Notes under the pieces: model-generated
The model's database searches: none
The model's input: only the letters and a program-made list of their open reading frames with translations
Told to the model about the DNA's origin: nothing
Shown: in pieces, positions 1 to 9,987 of the stretch
How positions within the stretch are numbered: position 1 is the stretch's first letter
Layout of the letters: each line of letters starts with the position of its first letter
Assembly (NCBI GenBank): GCA_029262065.1
Contig: JAJDAC010000005.1
Location: 62,001-126,000 of the forward strand
Length of the DNA stretch: 64,000 nt
Direction: 5' to 3'
Origin: Candidatus Krumholzibacteriota bacterium
Lineage (GTDB): Bacteria > Krumholzibacteriota > Krumholzibacteriia > JAJRXK01
Position numbers and translations under genes: made by a program

Positions 1-2470
1 AGACGTTCTCGACGCCATCCACCCTCCGGTCGTAGAGCAGCCGCGATCCATCCGCCGACCAGGTCATCAACTCGCTGATCTGTATGTCCAGGGTCGCCAC
101 GCGTGCGCCTGTATCGGCGGTCAGGATGGCCACTCCCCAGTGCCCGTCGGATTCGTTCAGTGTGTTGACCGCCAAGCGGGTACCGTCCGGGGACACGATT
201 CCGAAGTTCACCTGTTCGTCCGCAATGGGGACCGACTCACCACCCTCGATCGAAACCTTCATGAGCCGTGCCCGCCGGGCGTCCAGGTAGTAGACCCAAT
301 CGCCGCGTTGAGCCATGAACGGGTAGAAGTCCTGGCTGCCGCTCGTCAGGCGCAGTGGGTTGCTTCCGTCGAGTTCGGTGCGCCAGACCTGAACGGGACC
401 TTCCCGGTTGGAGGAGAACACGATGTACCGACCGCTGGCATCGACGGACCCGAAGAACTCCACTTCTGGCCACGACGTGATCTGTTGCGGTGGCCCTCCG
501 TTGGCGTTGATCTTCCAGATGTCGACCGACATGGTCGTCACCGAGCTCGTGCTGCAGAAGATGCCGCCGTCCGACAGCCACGCGAACGGCCAATTCAGGG
601 CCGCGCTGTTCGGTGTCAACTTCCTCGGGGTTCGCGTGCCGTCGAGGGGCACCATCCACAGGTCGGTCGCAGACTGTCCCTGACGGGTGACCAGCGATCG
701 TCCGTCCGCCGTCAACGTCAGGTCGAGATAGGTGCTGAGGTCGTTCGTGATACGTCTGAACTCGCCTCCCGGATAGGAAATGTGCCACAGCTGGGAAGAC
801 AGTGGACCCTCTCCGCCCACGAAGGCGAAGCCGTCGCCTCCGGGGAACCATGCGAGATCCTCCGCGGTCCACCACGCTCGGCCCAGCGGTCGGGATTCCT
901 TCGAATCGAGGTCGAATATCCACAGCCACGTTGCGTACGTTGGTTCGAACGCGAACTGAGGTACGACGATCGTGCTCCCGTCTGGTGACCAGGCCGGATC
1001 CCTGAATCCTTCGTGCCCCTGCAGCTCGGACAGCAACTCTTCGTTTCCGTCGGTCACGTCGGCAATCATGAGCGAGCCAATGTTGGGATCGCGTGTGCGG
1101 ACGAACACAATGCGCTGGCCATCCGGTGCGAACGAGATCCGTGATCCGACGCCGGTGACGATCTTGCGCGGCTGTCCGCCAAGAGCGGGCACACGGTACA
1201 AGTCGCCCTGGGTCGAGCCGGCTTCCCGGTGCGTGTAGTAGACGAAGTCTCCATCGGGTGAGTACGTCAGCTCTTCGATCGTCTCGGACTGAGGCGGAAC
1301 GATCTCGATCTGACTCTGGGTCGCGACCTGGATCACGGCGATGTTGTTCATGCCCGCTTCGTCGATGCAATACGCCACATGACGACCGTCGGGTGAGATC
1401 GCCGGCGCGCGGGCGTTGCCGCTCGAGGTCAGGCCACGGACCTCCATCTGCGATGGAGGCGTGGATGGGACCGATGTCGATTCACGAGACGTCCATTGGC
1501 TCACGCCGAAAGCGATCGAGGCAATGGTGACCACGGCCATGCCCACCACGAGTCCGCGGTGTCCAGCGCTCTTCTGGGCGGGGGCGAGAACCGGGGCTTC
1601 GATTTCACCCGAGCTGATTTCATCGCGCAGGTTCTCGAGCTCGTTCTTGACGTCCAACGCGGTCTGATAGCGACGGTCCGGATCCTTCTCCAGGCACCTC
1701 TTCACGATGCGGCCGAGATGCCGTGGCAGCCTCTGATTGAGATTGGTAACAGAGCTCGGCGTGTCGCGGAGGATCGCGGTGATCGTCGATACCGGAGTGT
1801 CGCCGCGGAAGGGTTGGAGCCCGGTGGCCATCTCATACAGGATGATCCCCATTGCGAAGACGTCGGAACGAAAGTCGGCTGGTTTCCCCTCAGCCTGCTC
1901 GGGCGACATGTAGGCCGGGGTTCCGAGAATCGTCCCCTCTCCCGTCATGGCTTGGGTCGCAGCCGCGTCGGCTTCCTGTTCTTCGACGCTGCGCGGGTCT
2001 TCCTGCAGCTTGGCCAGTCCGAAGTCGAGGACCTTGAGTCGACCCTCGTCGCTGATCATGATGTTGTCGGGCTTGAGATCTCGATGCGTGATTCCCTTGC
2101 GATGAGCACTTGCCACGGCGTCGGCGATCGCGATGCCGGCATCCAGGATCTGTTCGAGGGCCATTCCATCGTTGGGTATCGTCGCCGATAGCGTGCGCCC
2201 CTCCAGCAGTTCCATGGTGATGTAGTGTTGATCGCCCTCGTGCTCAACCGAGTACAGGGTCACGATGTGAGGGTGGTTCAACCCGGCGACGGTCTTGGCT
2301 TCGCGTTCGAATCGACTCAGGCGTTCGGGGTCCTTCGCCAGTTCGGCGGGAAGGAGCTTGATGGCGACGTCGCGGTCGAGCCTCGTGTCGCGGGCGCGGT
2401 AGACCTCGCCCATGCCGCCCTTGCCGAGCAGGCTGGTGATTTCGTAGTGAGCGAGCGTGTTGCCGATCAA
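1..2470 (-). CDS. Ser/Thr protein kinase with TM segment and TolB/WD40-like propeller (3'-truncated by window)
   Basis: Membrane protein kinase expected to phosphorylate Ser/Thr residues in the cytosol and sense through an extracytoplasmic propeller. Reading from a TTG at 2470, the protein begins LIGNTLAHYEI, has the glycine loop GKGGMGEVY, catalytic Lys in VAIKLL (about residue 38), HRDLKPDN (about 129) and DFG (about 149), so the kinase should be active. A hydrophobic span (GLVVGMAVVTIASIAFGV) follows near residue 310. The rest is repeated SPDG-containing blades such as AISPDGRHVAY and AWSPDGSTIVV, typical of TolB/PD40 propellers. No ATG fits the conserved N-terminus, and the other kinases here start at the same place. 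It lies 28 bp downstream of the TPR kinase on the same strand and may be cotranscribed. The C-terminus is outside the window. Target unknown. Confidence 0.9.
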   Translation of the reverse strand, partial: MIGNTLAHYEITSLLGKGGMGEVYRARDTRLDRDVAIKLLPAELAKDPERLSRFEREAKTVAGLNHPHIVTLYSVEHEGDQHYITMELLEGRTLSATIPNDGMALEQILDAGIAIADAVASAHRKGITHRDLKPDNIMISDEGRLKVLDFGLAKLQEDPRSVEEQEADAAATQAMTGEGTILGTPAYMSPEQAEGKPADFRSDVFAMGIILYEMATGLQPFRGDTPVSTITAILRDTPSSVTNLNQRLPRHLGRIVKRCLEKDPDRRYQTALDVKNELENLRDEISSGEIEAPVLAPAQKSAGHRGLVVGMAVVTIASIAFGVSQWTSRESTSVPSTPPSQMEVRGLTSSGNARAPAISPDGRHVAYCIDEAGMNNIAVIQVATQSQIEIVPPQSETIEELTYSPDGDFVYYTHREAGSTQGDLYRVPALGGQPRKIVTGVGSRISFAPDGQRIVFVRTRDPNIGSLMIADVTDGNEELLSELQGHEGFRDPAWSPDGSTIVVPQFAFEPTYATWLWIFDLDSKESRPLGRAWWTAEDLAWFPGGDGFAFVGGEGPLSSQLWHISYPGGEFRRITNDLSTYLDLTLTADGRSLVTRQGQSATDLWMVPLDGTRTPRKLTPNSAALNWPFAWLSDGGIFCSTSSVTTMSVDIWKINANGGPPQQITSWPEVEFFGSVDASGRYIVFSSNREGPVQVWRTELDGSNPLRLTSGSQDFYPFMAQRGDWVYYLDARRARLMKVSIEGGESVPIADEQVNFGIVSPDGTRLAVNTLNESDGHWGVAILTADTGARVATLDIQISELMTWSADGSRLLYDRRVDGVENV

Positions 2471-2498
2471 GTGTGACTTCCCGGGTTAGCGCCGTCCC

Positions 2499-5400
2499 TC
2501 AAAGCGACCCCTTCGCCTCGGCCAGATGCTCCACAACCAACTCCCGCCCCGGCTGGACTTCCCTGGCCCGCTCCAACAACCTCACCGCATCCTCGTACCG
2601 CTTCTTCTTCAGGTAACCCAGCCCCAGTGCGTGTTCCCTCGTCGGCAGGTACGGACGTGCGCGGTACCCCGGTGCAACGTAGAACGCCAACGGCATGGCC
2701 ATCGCCTTCTCGGCCAGCTCAATGCCTTCGTCGACATTCAGATCTCCCGCGATCAACACCCACGCCAGGAGTCCGTGGGAACCCGCGTTCGGTTTCCGCG
2801 CGAACGCCCACCGGGCTTCCGCTTCGGCCTCTTCGTACCGCCCCCGCTCGGCCAGGGTCAGCGCCAGGCCCGCCCGGAATTCGCTCGTGACGGGACCATC
2901 GCGCAGAATGGACCTCAGGCGTTGCTCCGCTCCGGTAGGGTCGCCTCGCAGCATATCCAGTTCCACCATGGATAGTTCTCCGTTCCGCAGGAGTCGGGGA
3001 GAAAGCTCGAGGGTTCGCTTGGCCGCCGCCTCCGCGTCGTCGTATTGACCCAGGTGGATGTACGGTGTCGCGAGATCGTCCCACAGCCAGGAGATCTCCT
3101 CACCGTTTTCCATGGCCATGCCGCGGCGTGTGGTTTCCACGGACTGCTCCAACTCGTCGCCCCAGAGATACGCGAAGGCAGTCCACGACAAGATGGCTTG
3201 TTGACCTCGGGTCGATCCGCTGGACTCCAACGCCGACTCCGCGATCCGCGCGGCTTCGGTCGGTTGGTTGTCGCGCAGGTAGCACGTGATCAGAAGCGTG
3301 CGTGCGAAATCACTCGGCCAGAGTTCGGCGTGCTCCCTGGCCAAGCGCAAAGCATCCGCGGTTCGATCTTCCGACAGGGCGATTATGATCCGAGGCCGGC
3401 TGATCGCCCGCAGCCCAGATCCGTCCACGCTCGCTTCTTCCGCGCGGCGAAACCAGCGTTCGGCTTCCTCCCATTGGTCCAGCCCGAAGTGTGTCCCGCC
3501 CAGTTTTGCCATCGTCTCGGCCGACGTGGGGTCGATCGCGAGGGCCTCGGTCCAGCACTCCAGCGCACGCACCGGGTTCTCCACTCTATCGTAGTGTCGG
3601 GCGGCCGAGGTCCAGATCTCCAGCTGGTTTTCGTCACCACGGAACCGGGTCAGGGTCGCGCGCAGAAGCTGCTCCGCCTCGTTTTCGTCTCCGTGCGCGA
3701 TCAGTGCCCCGAGTAGTGAGGTGTACCAGAAGATGTGATCGGGATCCCCCCGCATCAGGCCGCGGTAGCTGAGGATCGCTTCGGCGTAGCGGCGTTGGTT
3801 GGTGTAGAAGTTTTCCAAATGTGTGAACGCGGGAAGGAACGTGGGATCCAGCTCCAGGGCGCGCGCGAATGCAACGGCCGCACTCTCCATGTCATTGGGT
3901 ACCTTGTGATACCGCGCTTCCCCCAGTCCGTACCAGGCGTCCTTGTCGTCGGGATAGAGCTCGGTCATCCGCTGCATCAGCGGTTCGCCTTCGGCGTAGC
4001 GGGCGTTCAAGATGGAGAACATGCCGCGGGCGAGCAGCTGATCCCGCTGCGACACCTTCAACGTTCCGTCCACGAGCGGCAGTAGGAGGTCGTCCGCCAC
4101 CTCGCCGCCGGACCCCGTTTCGCCCGCCCACCAACTCGCGATGGCCAGACGCAGACGAGCTTGGCCGAAGTTCGGATCGAGCCGCAGAGCTTCCTGCAGC
4201 TTGAGCTCGGCCTCTTCATACTCGCGGTGAGCCAGGAGTTCCACGCCTTCGAGGTAGCGCTGATAGGCGGAAAGGGAGGAGGTCGTCTGTTCGGAAACCG
4301 CCAGGTCGGCGGCCGGCGCCGTTTCCGCCGGTGCGAGGTCCGCGTAGATCCGCCCCGATAGGTCGTCCACCATTCGGTAGAGATCGCTTCCGTCGATGCG
4401 CTCGGACGTAATGACCTTCCCGGAACCGAGGTCCACGATCTGGCTCGCGATGATCCACCGGTCTCCCAGTTGGCTCAGCGTTCCGGTGAGCATGGCGGTG
4501 GCACCGGCCTGGGAAGCCACCTCGGTGAACTTGGAGCGGTCGATTCGGGATACGCCGCCGCCCGCGATCTGGCGGTGGAGGTCGAACAGGCGCTGGCTGC
4601 TCAGGATGTCGAGCCCGTCGTGGCCGGAAAGATCCGTGATCACGAGTTCCTGCAGAATCTGTCCCAGACGTTCGGGGTCTTCCGGGTCCTTGAGATTCTC
4701 GAACGCGAATATGGCGATGGAGCTGGGCGACGCCGACGCTTCGGGCACCGAAGCCGTGTCGCCGGGCAGCAGGCGGGACAGGCCAAACGCCGCGAGCACC
4801 AACACCACCGCGGCGCCGCCGAGAAACGCCGGCTTCTTCCAGAAGGGGTCCGGTCGCACTTCCTGCCGCAGTTCTTCCAGTTCGTTGCGCACGTCCTTCA
4901 TGGACTGGTACCGGCGCTCGGGGTCCTTCGCCAGACAGCGGTGGATGACGCGGGCCAGGTGTCGCGGTAGAGAAGGTTTGAGGTCGGTCACCGACGACGG
5001 CGTGTCCTTGAGAATGGCACTCAAGGTGGACATGGACGTTTCGCCCTGGAACGGACGTTCTCCCGTCACCATCTCGTATAGAAGGATACCCGCCGAGAAG
5101 ATGTCGGATCGGTGGTCGACCGGTTTTCCCTCGGCCTGCTCGGGCGACATGTACGCGGCCGTGCCCAGGATGCGCCCCTCGCGCGTTTCCGTCTCGGCGG
5201 CGAGGACGGTGGCGTCGGCATCGGCCGTCGCGGGGCCCAGGAGTTTCGCCAGTCCGAAGTCGAGCACCTTCAGGCGGCCGGCCGCATCGAACATGATGTT
5301 GGCGGGCTTGAGGTCGCGGTGCGTGATGTTCTGGGCGTGCGCCTCGGCCAGCGCGTCCGCCAGCGGGATGGCCAGCTCGAACGTCTTCTCCAGGGAAAAA

Positions 5401-5705
5401 CCGTTCTTCGGGATCAGATCGGAGAGCGATTGGCCCTCGATCAGTTCCATGGTGAAGAAGACGATGTCGCCGTCCTCTTCCACCGAGTGGATCGTGACGA
5501 TGTTGGGATGCTTGAGCGCGGCCACGGCCTGGGCCTCGCGCTGGAAGCGTCCGCGGCGTTCCGGGTCGGCCGCCATGTCGGCCGGCAGCACCTTGAGCGC
5601 GACATCCCGTCCCAGCCGGGTATCGCGGGCGCGGTAGACCTCGCCCATGCCGCCCTTGCCGAGCAGGGAGGTGATCTCGTAATGGCCTAGGGTCTTGCCA
5701 ATCAT
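2499..5705 (-). CDS. Ser/Thr protein kinase with TM segment, FlgO/TolB-like domain and TPR repeats
   Basis: 1068-residue membrane kinase. Residues 8-275 form a complete Hanks-type kinase: GKGGMGEVY loop, K38, HRD at 129-131, DFG at 149-151, and APE-like MSPEQAEG. A single membrane span (AAVVLVLAAFGLSRLL) lies near residue 300. It is followed by a domain beginning SIAIFAFENL and containing LVITDLSG and VLTGTL-like strands, resembling the FlgO/TolB-N-like domain seen in TPR adenylate cyclases and kinases. From about residue 480 to the end the protein is TPR-rich (for example YQRYLEGVELLAHREYEEAE). The start is ATG at 5705. Middle gene of three same-strand kinases, 95 bp after one and 28 bp before the other. 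The TPR part is probably a partner-binding or sensing arm; no substrate can be named. Confidence 0.92.
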   Translation of the reverse strand: MIGKTLGHYEITSLLGKGGMGEVYRARDTRLGRDVALKVLPADMAADPERRGRFQREAQAVAALKHPNIVTIHSVEEDGDIVFFTMELIEGQSLSDLIPKNGFSLEKTFELAIPLADALAEAHAQNITHRDLKPANIMFDAAGRLKVLDFGLAKLLGPATADADATVLAAETETREGRILGTAAYMSPEQAEGKPVDHRSDIFSAGILLYEMVTGERPFQGETSMSTLSAILKDTPSSVTDLKPSLPRHLARVIHRCLAKDPERRYQSMKDVRNELEELRQEVRPDPFWKKPAFLGGAAVVLVLAAFGLSRLLPGDTASVPEASASPSSIAIFAFENLKDPEDPERLGQILQELVITDLSGHDGLDILSSQRLFDLHRQIAGGGVSRIDRSKFTEVASQAGATAMLTGTLSQLGDRWIIASQIVDLGSGKVITSERIDGSDLYRMVDDLSGRIYADLAPAETAPAADLAVSEQTTSSLSAYQRYLEGVELLAHREYEEAELKLQEALRLDPNFGQARLRLAIASWWAGETGSGGEVADDLLLPLVDGTLKVSQRDQLLARGMFSILNARYAEGEPLMQRMTELYPDDKDAWYGLGEARYHKVPNDMESAAVAFARALELDPTFLPAFTHLENFYTNQRRYAEAILSYRGLMRGDPDHIFWYTSLLGALIAHGDENEAEQLLRATLTRFRGDENQLEIWTSAARHYDRVENPVRALECWTEALAIDPTSAETMAKLGGTHFGLDQWEEAERWFRRAEEASVDGSGLRAISRPRIIIALSEDRTADALRLAREHAELWPSDFARTLLITCYLRDNQPTEAARIAESALESSGSTRGQQAILSWTAFAYLWGDELEQSVETTRRGMAMENGEEISWLWDDLATPYIHLGQYDDAEAAAKRTLELSPRLLRNGELSMVELDMLRGDPTGAEQRLRSILRDGPVTSEFRAGLALTLAERGRYEEAEAEARWAFARKPNAGSHGLLAWVLIAGDLNVDEGIELAEKAMAMPLAFYVAPGYRARPYLPTREHALGLGYLKKKRYEDAVRLLERAREVQPGRELVVEHLAEAKGSL

Positions 5706-5781
5706 TTGGGATCGGGCTCCAGTGCAGGGAAGGCGGGACAGTCAGGGACACCAGCGGCTGCTCGGAGACTAAACGACCCAG

Positions 5782-5816
5782 ACCGCTCCAACAACACCCC
5801 TCACCGCTCCAACAAC
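5782..5816. repeat. 14-bp direct repeat across a kinase stop codon
   Basis: ACCGCTCCAACAAC occurs at 5782-5795 and again at 5803-5816, a period of 21 bp. The second copy covers the last codons and stop of the upstream kinase. This looks like a small slippage duplication in the 95-bp gap between two kinase genes. No function is evident. Confidence 0.6.
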
Positions 5817-8491
5817 CGCTCCCAATCTAGCACTACCCGAATCGACCGCGTGGGCAACCCACCCGTCGGCACATGAAACAGGAACCGATCGCCCAGCACC
5901 CCAATCAGACTCGGACTCGAGCTCGAATCCTCCATTTGATCGACGGGCCCCAGCGGTGGTTGGAACAGCCCAACCGGTCGTCCAATCTGCGGGACCGCAC
6001 CCGCGCCGTCGATCGACACGGCGTAGAGCACATCCTCCGAAGACAGGAAGTAGAGTTCGCTGCCGTCTTCGTTCCACTCGGGCGCCGAGCCACCGTCGTT
6101 CGAAACGATCCATCGCTGCGATCCGGGCCCGCTGCTGCGAAGGTACACCTCGTTGCGTCCCGATTCGTTCGAGTGGTAGGCGACCCACTTCTCGTCGGGG
6201 GAAATGCTCGGATGCCCTTGCGTGCGGGAGGCCTGCACGAGTCGCACCGGCAGCGCCCCTTCGCGAAGATCGAGTCTCCACAGGTCGTAGTCCGAATCGG
6301 ATTGCCACCCGTCGAAGATCATCATGGATCCTCCACCGGCAATGCTCAGTGTTCGTGGTCCCATACAGGTCTGCCCGTCGACCGGCAAGGTGGTGTCGAG
6401 CACCAGGACCCGCTTCCGGCCCGCGATGTCGTGACGGTAGAGCAGTCCCCCTTCGGAGTAGATCACACCGGCGTCGTCCGGGGTCCAGACGACCGCTTGG
6501 GCGTTGAACTGGTTGAGCTCGGCAACGAGGGATTGGGTTCCGCGCCCGAGGTCGAGCGTACGCACCGAGCCTCCGGTCTCGACCGAACCGACGCGAAAGA
6601 CGACCCGCGTGCCGTCGTGACTCAACGCGGGCGTGCTGTAGTAGTTCTCTTCGGCTACCGACTGGAGAGCTCGACCCGCGCGGTCGGCCCATTGGAAGTT
6701 CGTGGGCACGCGATCGGTCTGCAGATAGGCGAGGGTTCCTTCATCGGAAACGGAAAACGCGGAATTGCCCGTGCGCGGGTACGTGTCGCTGATGCCAGAG
6801 AACAGGGGGTACGGCTCACCAACCAGTTCATTGTAGCCAGACCCGAACTCGTGGGCCACGACCGTTCCCTGGCGCACGTAGAGCAGGTGGTTGCCAGCCG
6901 GGTACGCCTCGCTCATGCCATCGGGCAGTCGCAGCGGAGTGGCGTTGGAACCGTCGCTGAGATAGCGACGTCTCGGGTTGCTGTTGGCGCCATGCGCTGC
7001 GAACACGAAACGGGTTCGGTCGGGCAGGAAGTGCGGGAAACGGTGCGAGATCTCCGGCTCCTGAAGCGTGGTGACGGGTTCGGGAGTGCCGCCCAGGGCC
7101 GAGACCCGCAGCAACACGCCATCGCCCTCGGGGGTGTAGAGGATCGTACCGTCCTCGTTCCACGCACCGCCGCGACCATTGGGAGCATCGGCGATGATCT
7201 GCAGGCTTCCGGTCGCGAGGTCCATGCGCTTGAGCTTGCCGTCGGCGAAGAAGGCAATCGAACGCGAGTCCGGCGACCAGAACGGAAACATCGCGCGTTC
7301 GGTGCCTGGCAACTGCCTGGGGTCGGCGTTGTCGAAGTCGCGGATCCAGAAGCTGCTGGTGCCCGCGCGATCGATCGCGGAGAACACGATCGCGGTACCG
7401 TTCGAAGCCAGTTCGAACTCTCGCAGTTCGTAGCCGTCCGGCGCGGTGATGGCGAACTCTATAGGCTTCCGCGGTGCTTCCTGGCTTCCAAACCACATGC
7501 TGGCCATCGCGATGGCGAACGCGGCCAACAACACCCACGGAAGTACCAACACCCAACCCGGTGTTCCCGTGGCTCCGTTTCGTTGCGAAGACGCGTTCGG
7601 GTCGAGGCCCGCCGGCATGAAGCCGAAACTCTCGCCGCTGGGGTCGGCCAGGATCCCCTCGATCTCGATCCGCACGTCGGCCACGTCGTGAAAGCGATCT
7701 TCCTGATTCTTGGCCATGCAACGTTCGAGCAGTCGCCGCAGCAACGGGTGGCAGTCGGCGCCCAGTTCTTCCCACGGCGGATCGCGCTCGAGAATGCGCG
7801 CGATGACATCGGAGATGACCTCACCGTCGAAAGGCTTCTTTGCGGTGAGCATCTCGAACAGCACCGCGCCCAGCGCCCACACGTCGCTGCGACGATCGAT
7901 GGGGCGACCGCGCGCCTGTTCGGGACTCATGTAGGCGGCTGTACCAAGGATCACGCCGGCCTGGGTCATGGCCGAGGTAATGGTGGGTGAGTTGGCCAGG
8001 TCTTCCGCAGTGCCCGAGTTTTCGTAGGCCCGCGCCAGACCGAAGTCGAGCAGCTTGACCTTTCCATCGGAACCGAGCATGACGTTCGCCGGCTTGAGGT
8101 CGCGATGGATGATGCCCTTGTCGTGCGCGGCGGCGAGTCCGAGCGCGATCTGCCGCGCGATGCGTAGGGCCTCGGTGGTGTCGATGGCACCGCGGGAAAG
8201 GCGGGTTGACAGGTCTTCGCCCTCGGCCAACTCCATCACGAGGAATCGGTGTTCCGCTACATGTTCGAAGCCGTAGATCGACGCGACGTTGGGATGCTGT
8301 ACCGATGCCAGCGTACGTGCTTCGCGCTCGAAGCGCGCGAGGCGTTCTGGGTCCTGGCTGAACTGGGGAGGCAGCAGCTTGATCGCGACGTCGCGATCGA
8401 GCTTGGTGTCGCGCGCGCGGAACACCTCGCCCATGCCTCCCCGACCGAGGAGGGCTATGACGTCGTAGTGGGCGAGGGTCTTACCGATCAA
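5801..8491 (-). CDS. Ser/Thr protein kinase with TM segment and TolB/WD40-like propeller
   Basis: 896-residue kinase read from TTG at 8491, which has a GGAG Shine-Dalgarno about 8 nt upstream and encodes [11 protein letters not shown], the N-terminus shared by its paralogues. It has [25 protein letters not shown] and LDFGLA, then a membrane span ([20 protein letters not shown]) and a C-terminal six-bladed TolB-like propeller with repeated SPDS/SHDG/SPDE blade motifs. The frame stays open upstream as far as 8974 and would add 161 residues from a broken permease. That extension is rejected because the TTG has its own ribosome site and matches the family start. First of three tandem kinases on this strand and divergent from the secreted cassette at 9.0 kb. 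Confidence 0.9.
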   Translation of the reverse strand: MIGKTLAHYDVIALLGRGGMGEVFRARDTKLDRDVAIKLLPPQFSQDPERLARFEREARTLASVQHPNVASIYGFEHVAEHRFLVMELAEGEDLSTRLSRGAIDTTEALRIARQIALGLAAAHDKGIIHRDLKPANVMLGSDGKVKLLDFGLARAYENSGTAEDLANSPTITSAMTQAGVILGTAAYMSPEQARGRPIDRRSDVWALGAVLFEMLTAKKPFDGEVISDVIARILERDPPWEELGADCHPLLRRLLERCMAKNQEDRFHDVADVRIEIEGILADPSGESFGFMPAGLDPNASSQRNGATGTPGWVLVLPWVLLAAFAIAMASMWFGSQEAPRKPIEFAITAPDGYELREFELASNGTAIVFSAIDRAGTSSFWIRDFDNADPRQLPGTERAMFPFWSPDSRSIAFFADGKLKRMDLATGSLQIIADAPNGRGGAWNEDGTILYTPEGDGVLLRVSALGGTPEPVTTLQEPEISHRFPHFLPDRTRFVFAAHGANSNPRRRYLSDGSNATPLRLPDGMSEAYPAGNHLLYVRQGTVVAHEFGSGYNELVGEPYPLFSGISDTYPRTGNSAFSVSDEGTLAYLQTDRVPTNFQWADRAGRALQSVAEENYYSTPALSHDGTRVVFRVGSVETGGSVRTLDLGRGTQSLVAELNQFNAQAVVWTPDDAGVIYSEGGLLYRHDIAGRKRVLVLDTTLPVDGQTCMGPRTLSIAGGGSMMIFDGWQSDSDYDLWRLDLREGALPVRLVQASRTQGHPSISPDEKWVAYHSNESGRNEVYLRSSGPGSQRWIVSNDGGSAPEWNEDGSELYFLSSEDVLYAVSIDGAGAVPQIGRPVGLFQPPLGPVDQMEDSSSSPSLIGVLGDRFLFHVPTGGLPTRSIRVVLDWERLLER

Positions 8492-8578
8492 TCTGTGCTC
8501 CGGGTGGTTGGGGGGCTGGGAGTGTAGGCGGGAGGCTATTCGGGGGTCAACGGCCCCGCGGTGGTCCTGGTTGGTAAT

Positions 8579-8974
8579 GTAAGGGTCCGGGTTCACCCCC
8601 AGCCTCGTCGCCAGCTCGATCGCAATCGGCGCCGCAATCACCGCCGTCGCCGTGTTGTTCATGACCGCCGACAGCGCGGCCGCGAGGACCGCCATGATTC
8701 CCACGTGCGCGCGGAGCGACCGGCCGCCCGTGATGACATGGCGTGCGAGCATCTCGATGACACCAGAATTCGATAAGCCGCGGCTGACGATCAAGACGAT
8801 CGCGATGATGATCGTGGCGGGGTGGCCGAACCCGGCGAACGCGCGTGATGTGGGGACGAGCCCGGTCAGCACGGCGACGAGCAGCGCCACGAAGGCGACG
8901 AGGTCGTAGCGCCAGCGGCCCCAGATCAGGAGTCCGAAGACTACGGCGAGGAGTGCGTTAAGAGATTCTCCCAC
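8579..8974 (-). pseudogene. Truncated SLC13-family permease (N-terminal third only)
   Basis: About 132 residues match the start of SLC13/DASS-type anion:Na+ symporters: WRYDLVAFVALLVAVLTGLV, then GFGHPATIIIAIVLIVSRGL and LSAVMNNTATAVIAAPIAI. Family members are usually about 400-600 residues with 10 or more membrane spans. Here homology stops near GVNPDPY (about 8579), and the frame runs through unrelated residues straight into the kinase that starts at 8491. A transporter cannot be made from this piece, so I call it a remnant left by a deletion or insertion. Its 5' end overlaps the promoter region of the divergent secreted cassette. An alternative is a real permease-kinase fusion, which I consider unlikely. 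Confidence 0.7.
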
Positions 8975-9010
8975 ATGAACCCAGCGACTCCTATATAATG
9001 ATACGGACCC
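8962..9010 (+). promoter_or_regulatory. Conserved promoter of secreted cassette, copy 1
   Basis: A perfect TATAAT lies at 8994-8999, 32 nt before the ATG at 9026. A 22-nt block around it (8989-9010) is identical to 54063-54084 upstream of cassette copy 2, and a GAGATTC motif at 8962-8968 recurs at 54035-54041 at nearly the same distance (32 against 33 nt to the TATAAT). No good TTGACA lies at the -35 position, so an activator or another sigma contact is possible. Confidence 0.7.
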
Positions 9011-9025
9011 ATTCGAAGGAACTCC

Positions 9026-9940
9026 ATGCGACGCTCCCGGTTCCTGTTCGGCTCCTTGATCCCGTTGACCCTGTTGGGGTTACTCACACCCATTAGTGGC
9101 CAGTTCTTCCCGGCCGCGTCGGCCACTCCCTGCGTGCCGGCCACTTTGACCATCGATCACGATAACACCGGGATCCCGGTGGTTCATGCCGTGGGTGATC
9201 CGGCACTGGCGTACGAGCTGCAGGCAAACGCGGACCTCGTGGGCTTCTGGGTTCCACTGGCTCCGTTCACTGGCAGCATCGACTATGTCGATGCCGATGC
9301 GCCGCTCTTGCCCAAACGTTTCTACCGTGCGGTATGTCTGGACGGCGCGATGCTGAGCCAGAACGCCGTGGGCTACGTAAAGGACAAACCTCCCGCGGGC
9401 AGTAAACGCTCAATGGTCAGTGGTTGCTTCAACGCGCCCGGCGGGTTGCCGCCAACGGTATCGCAGCTACTTGGTGGCCAGATCGACGGACAGATTCCGG
9501 CGGGCGTCACGGTGCACGTGTGGAACGGCACGACGTTCGAGAGTGCCCTGCGCGGTGCATCGGGCTGGATCAACGATCCTATCGTGATGCCCGGACACGG
9601 CTTCTGGATCGACGTCGATGACACGGCGCCGCCGCAGGACATCTACATTGTCGGTGAGGTACCCACGCAAGAAGTGATCGTGATCAACGGAATACAGAAT
9701 GACCTGCTGGGCTTGCCGTATCCAGTGGAGGTTTTCTGGGAAGACACCACACTCGCGGGCGTGGCGTCACTGGGTTCGACCCTGACCATCTTCGACGGGC
9801 TGTCGTATCTGGATTTCTCAAAGACGTTCATGGGTTGGAGTGGGGCCCCGGTTACTCTATCCGCCGGTGAAGGATTCTTCTTCTCCACGGGCGCCACGCT
9901 GAATTCGAATATCTGTACCAAACCCTACGATTGGCCATGA
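9026..9940 (+). CDS. Secreted protein of duplicated cassette, first gene (copy 1)
   Basis: 304-residue exported protein with an N-terminal signal peptide (hydrophobic PLTLLGLLTPI, cleavage probably near ASA-TP). The ATG has AAGGA 6 nt upstream. The first part contains LAYELQANADLVGFW...PLLPKRFYRAV, resembling the short beta-sandwich module ending FPxRFYR in extracellular proteins of Verrucomicrobia and related groups. The second part has two related units built around a VWNGTTF or TIFDGLSY strand, a GW...P stretch and a GHGFWI or GEGFFF strand, which suggests an internal duplication. Homologous along its whole length to the protein at 54101 and followed in both places by the same second gene, so the two probably act together outside the cytoplasm. 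Function unknown. Confidence 0.85.
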   Translation: MRRSRFLFGSLIPLTLLGLLTPISGQFFPAASATPCVPATLTIDHDNTGIPVVHAVGDPALAYELQANADLVGFWVPLAPFTGSIDYVDADAPLLPKRFYRAVCLDGAMLSQNAVGYVKDKPPAGSKRSMVSGCFNAPGGLPPTVSQLLGGQIDGQIPAGVTVHVWNGTTFESALRGASGWINDPIVMPGHGFWIDVDDTAPPQDIYIVGEVPTQEVIVINGIQNDLLGLPYPVEVFWEDTTLAGVASLGSTLTIFDGLSYLDFSKTFMGWSGAPVTLSAGEGFFFSTGATLNSNICTKPYDWP

Positions 9941-9987
9941 TGCGTACGATCAAGGCGTGCATTGAAGCGCGCGAAAGGTCCCGGACC

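Noticed and set aside
4216-5751. Open frame of 511 codons on the minus strand
   Set aside because: A shifted frame over the kinase at 2499-5705; composition is dominated by Arg, Pro and Gly and no motif survives.
5873-7990. Long open frame of 705 codons on the plus strand
   Set aside because: It is antisense to a well-supported kinase, is rich in Arg/His/Gly typical of a high-GC shadow frame, and has no domain.
5801-8974. A 1057-residue permease-kinase fusion protein
   Set aside because: The frame is open, but the kinase has its own ribosome site and a TTG at the family's usual start, and the permease part lacks most of its membrane spans.
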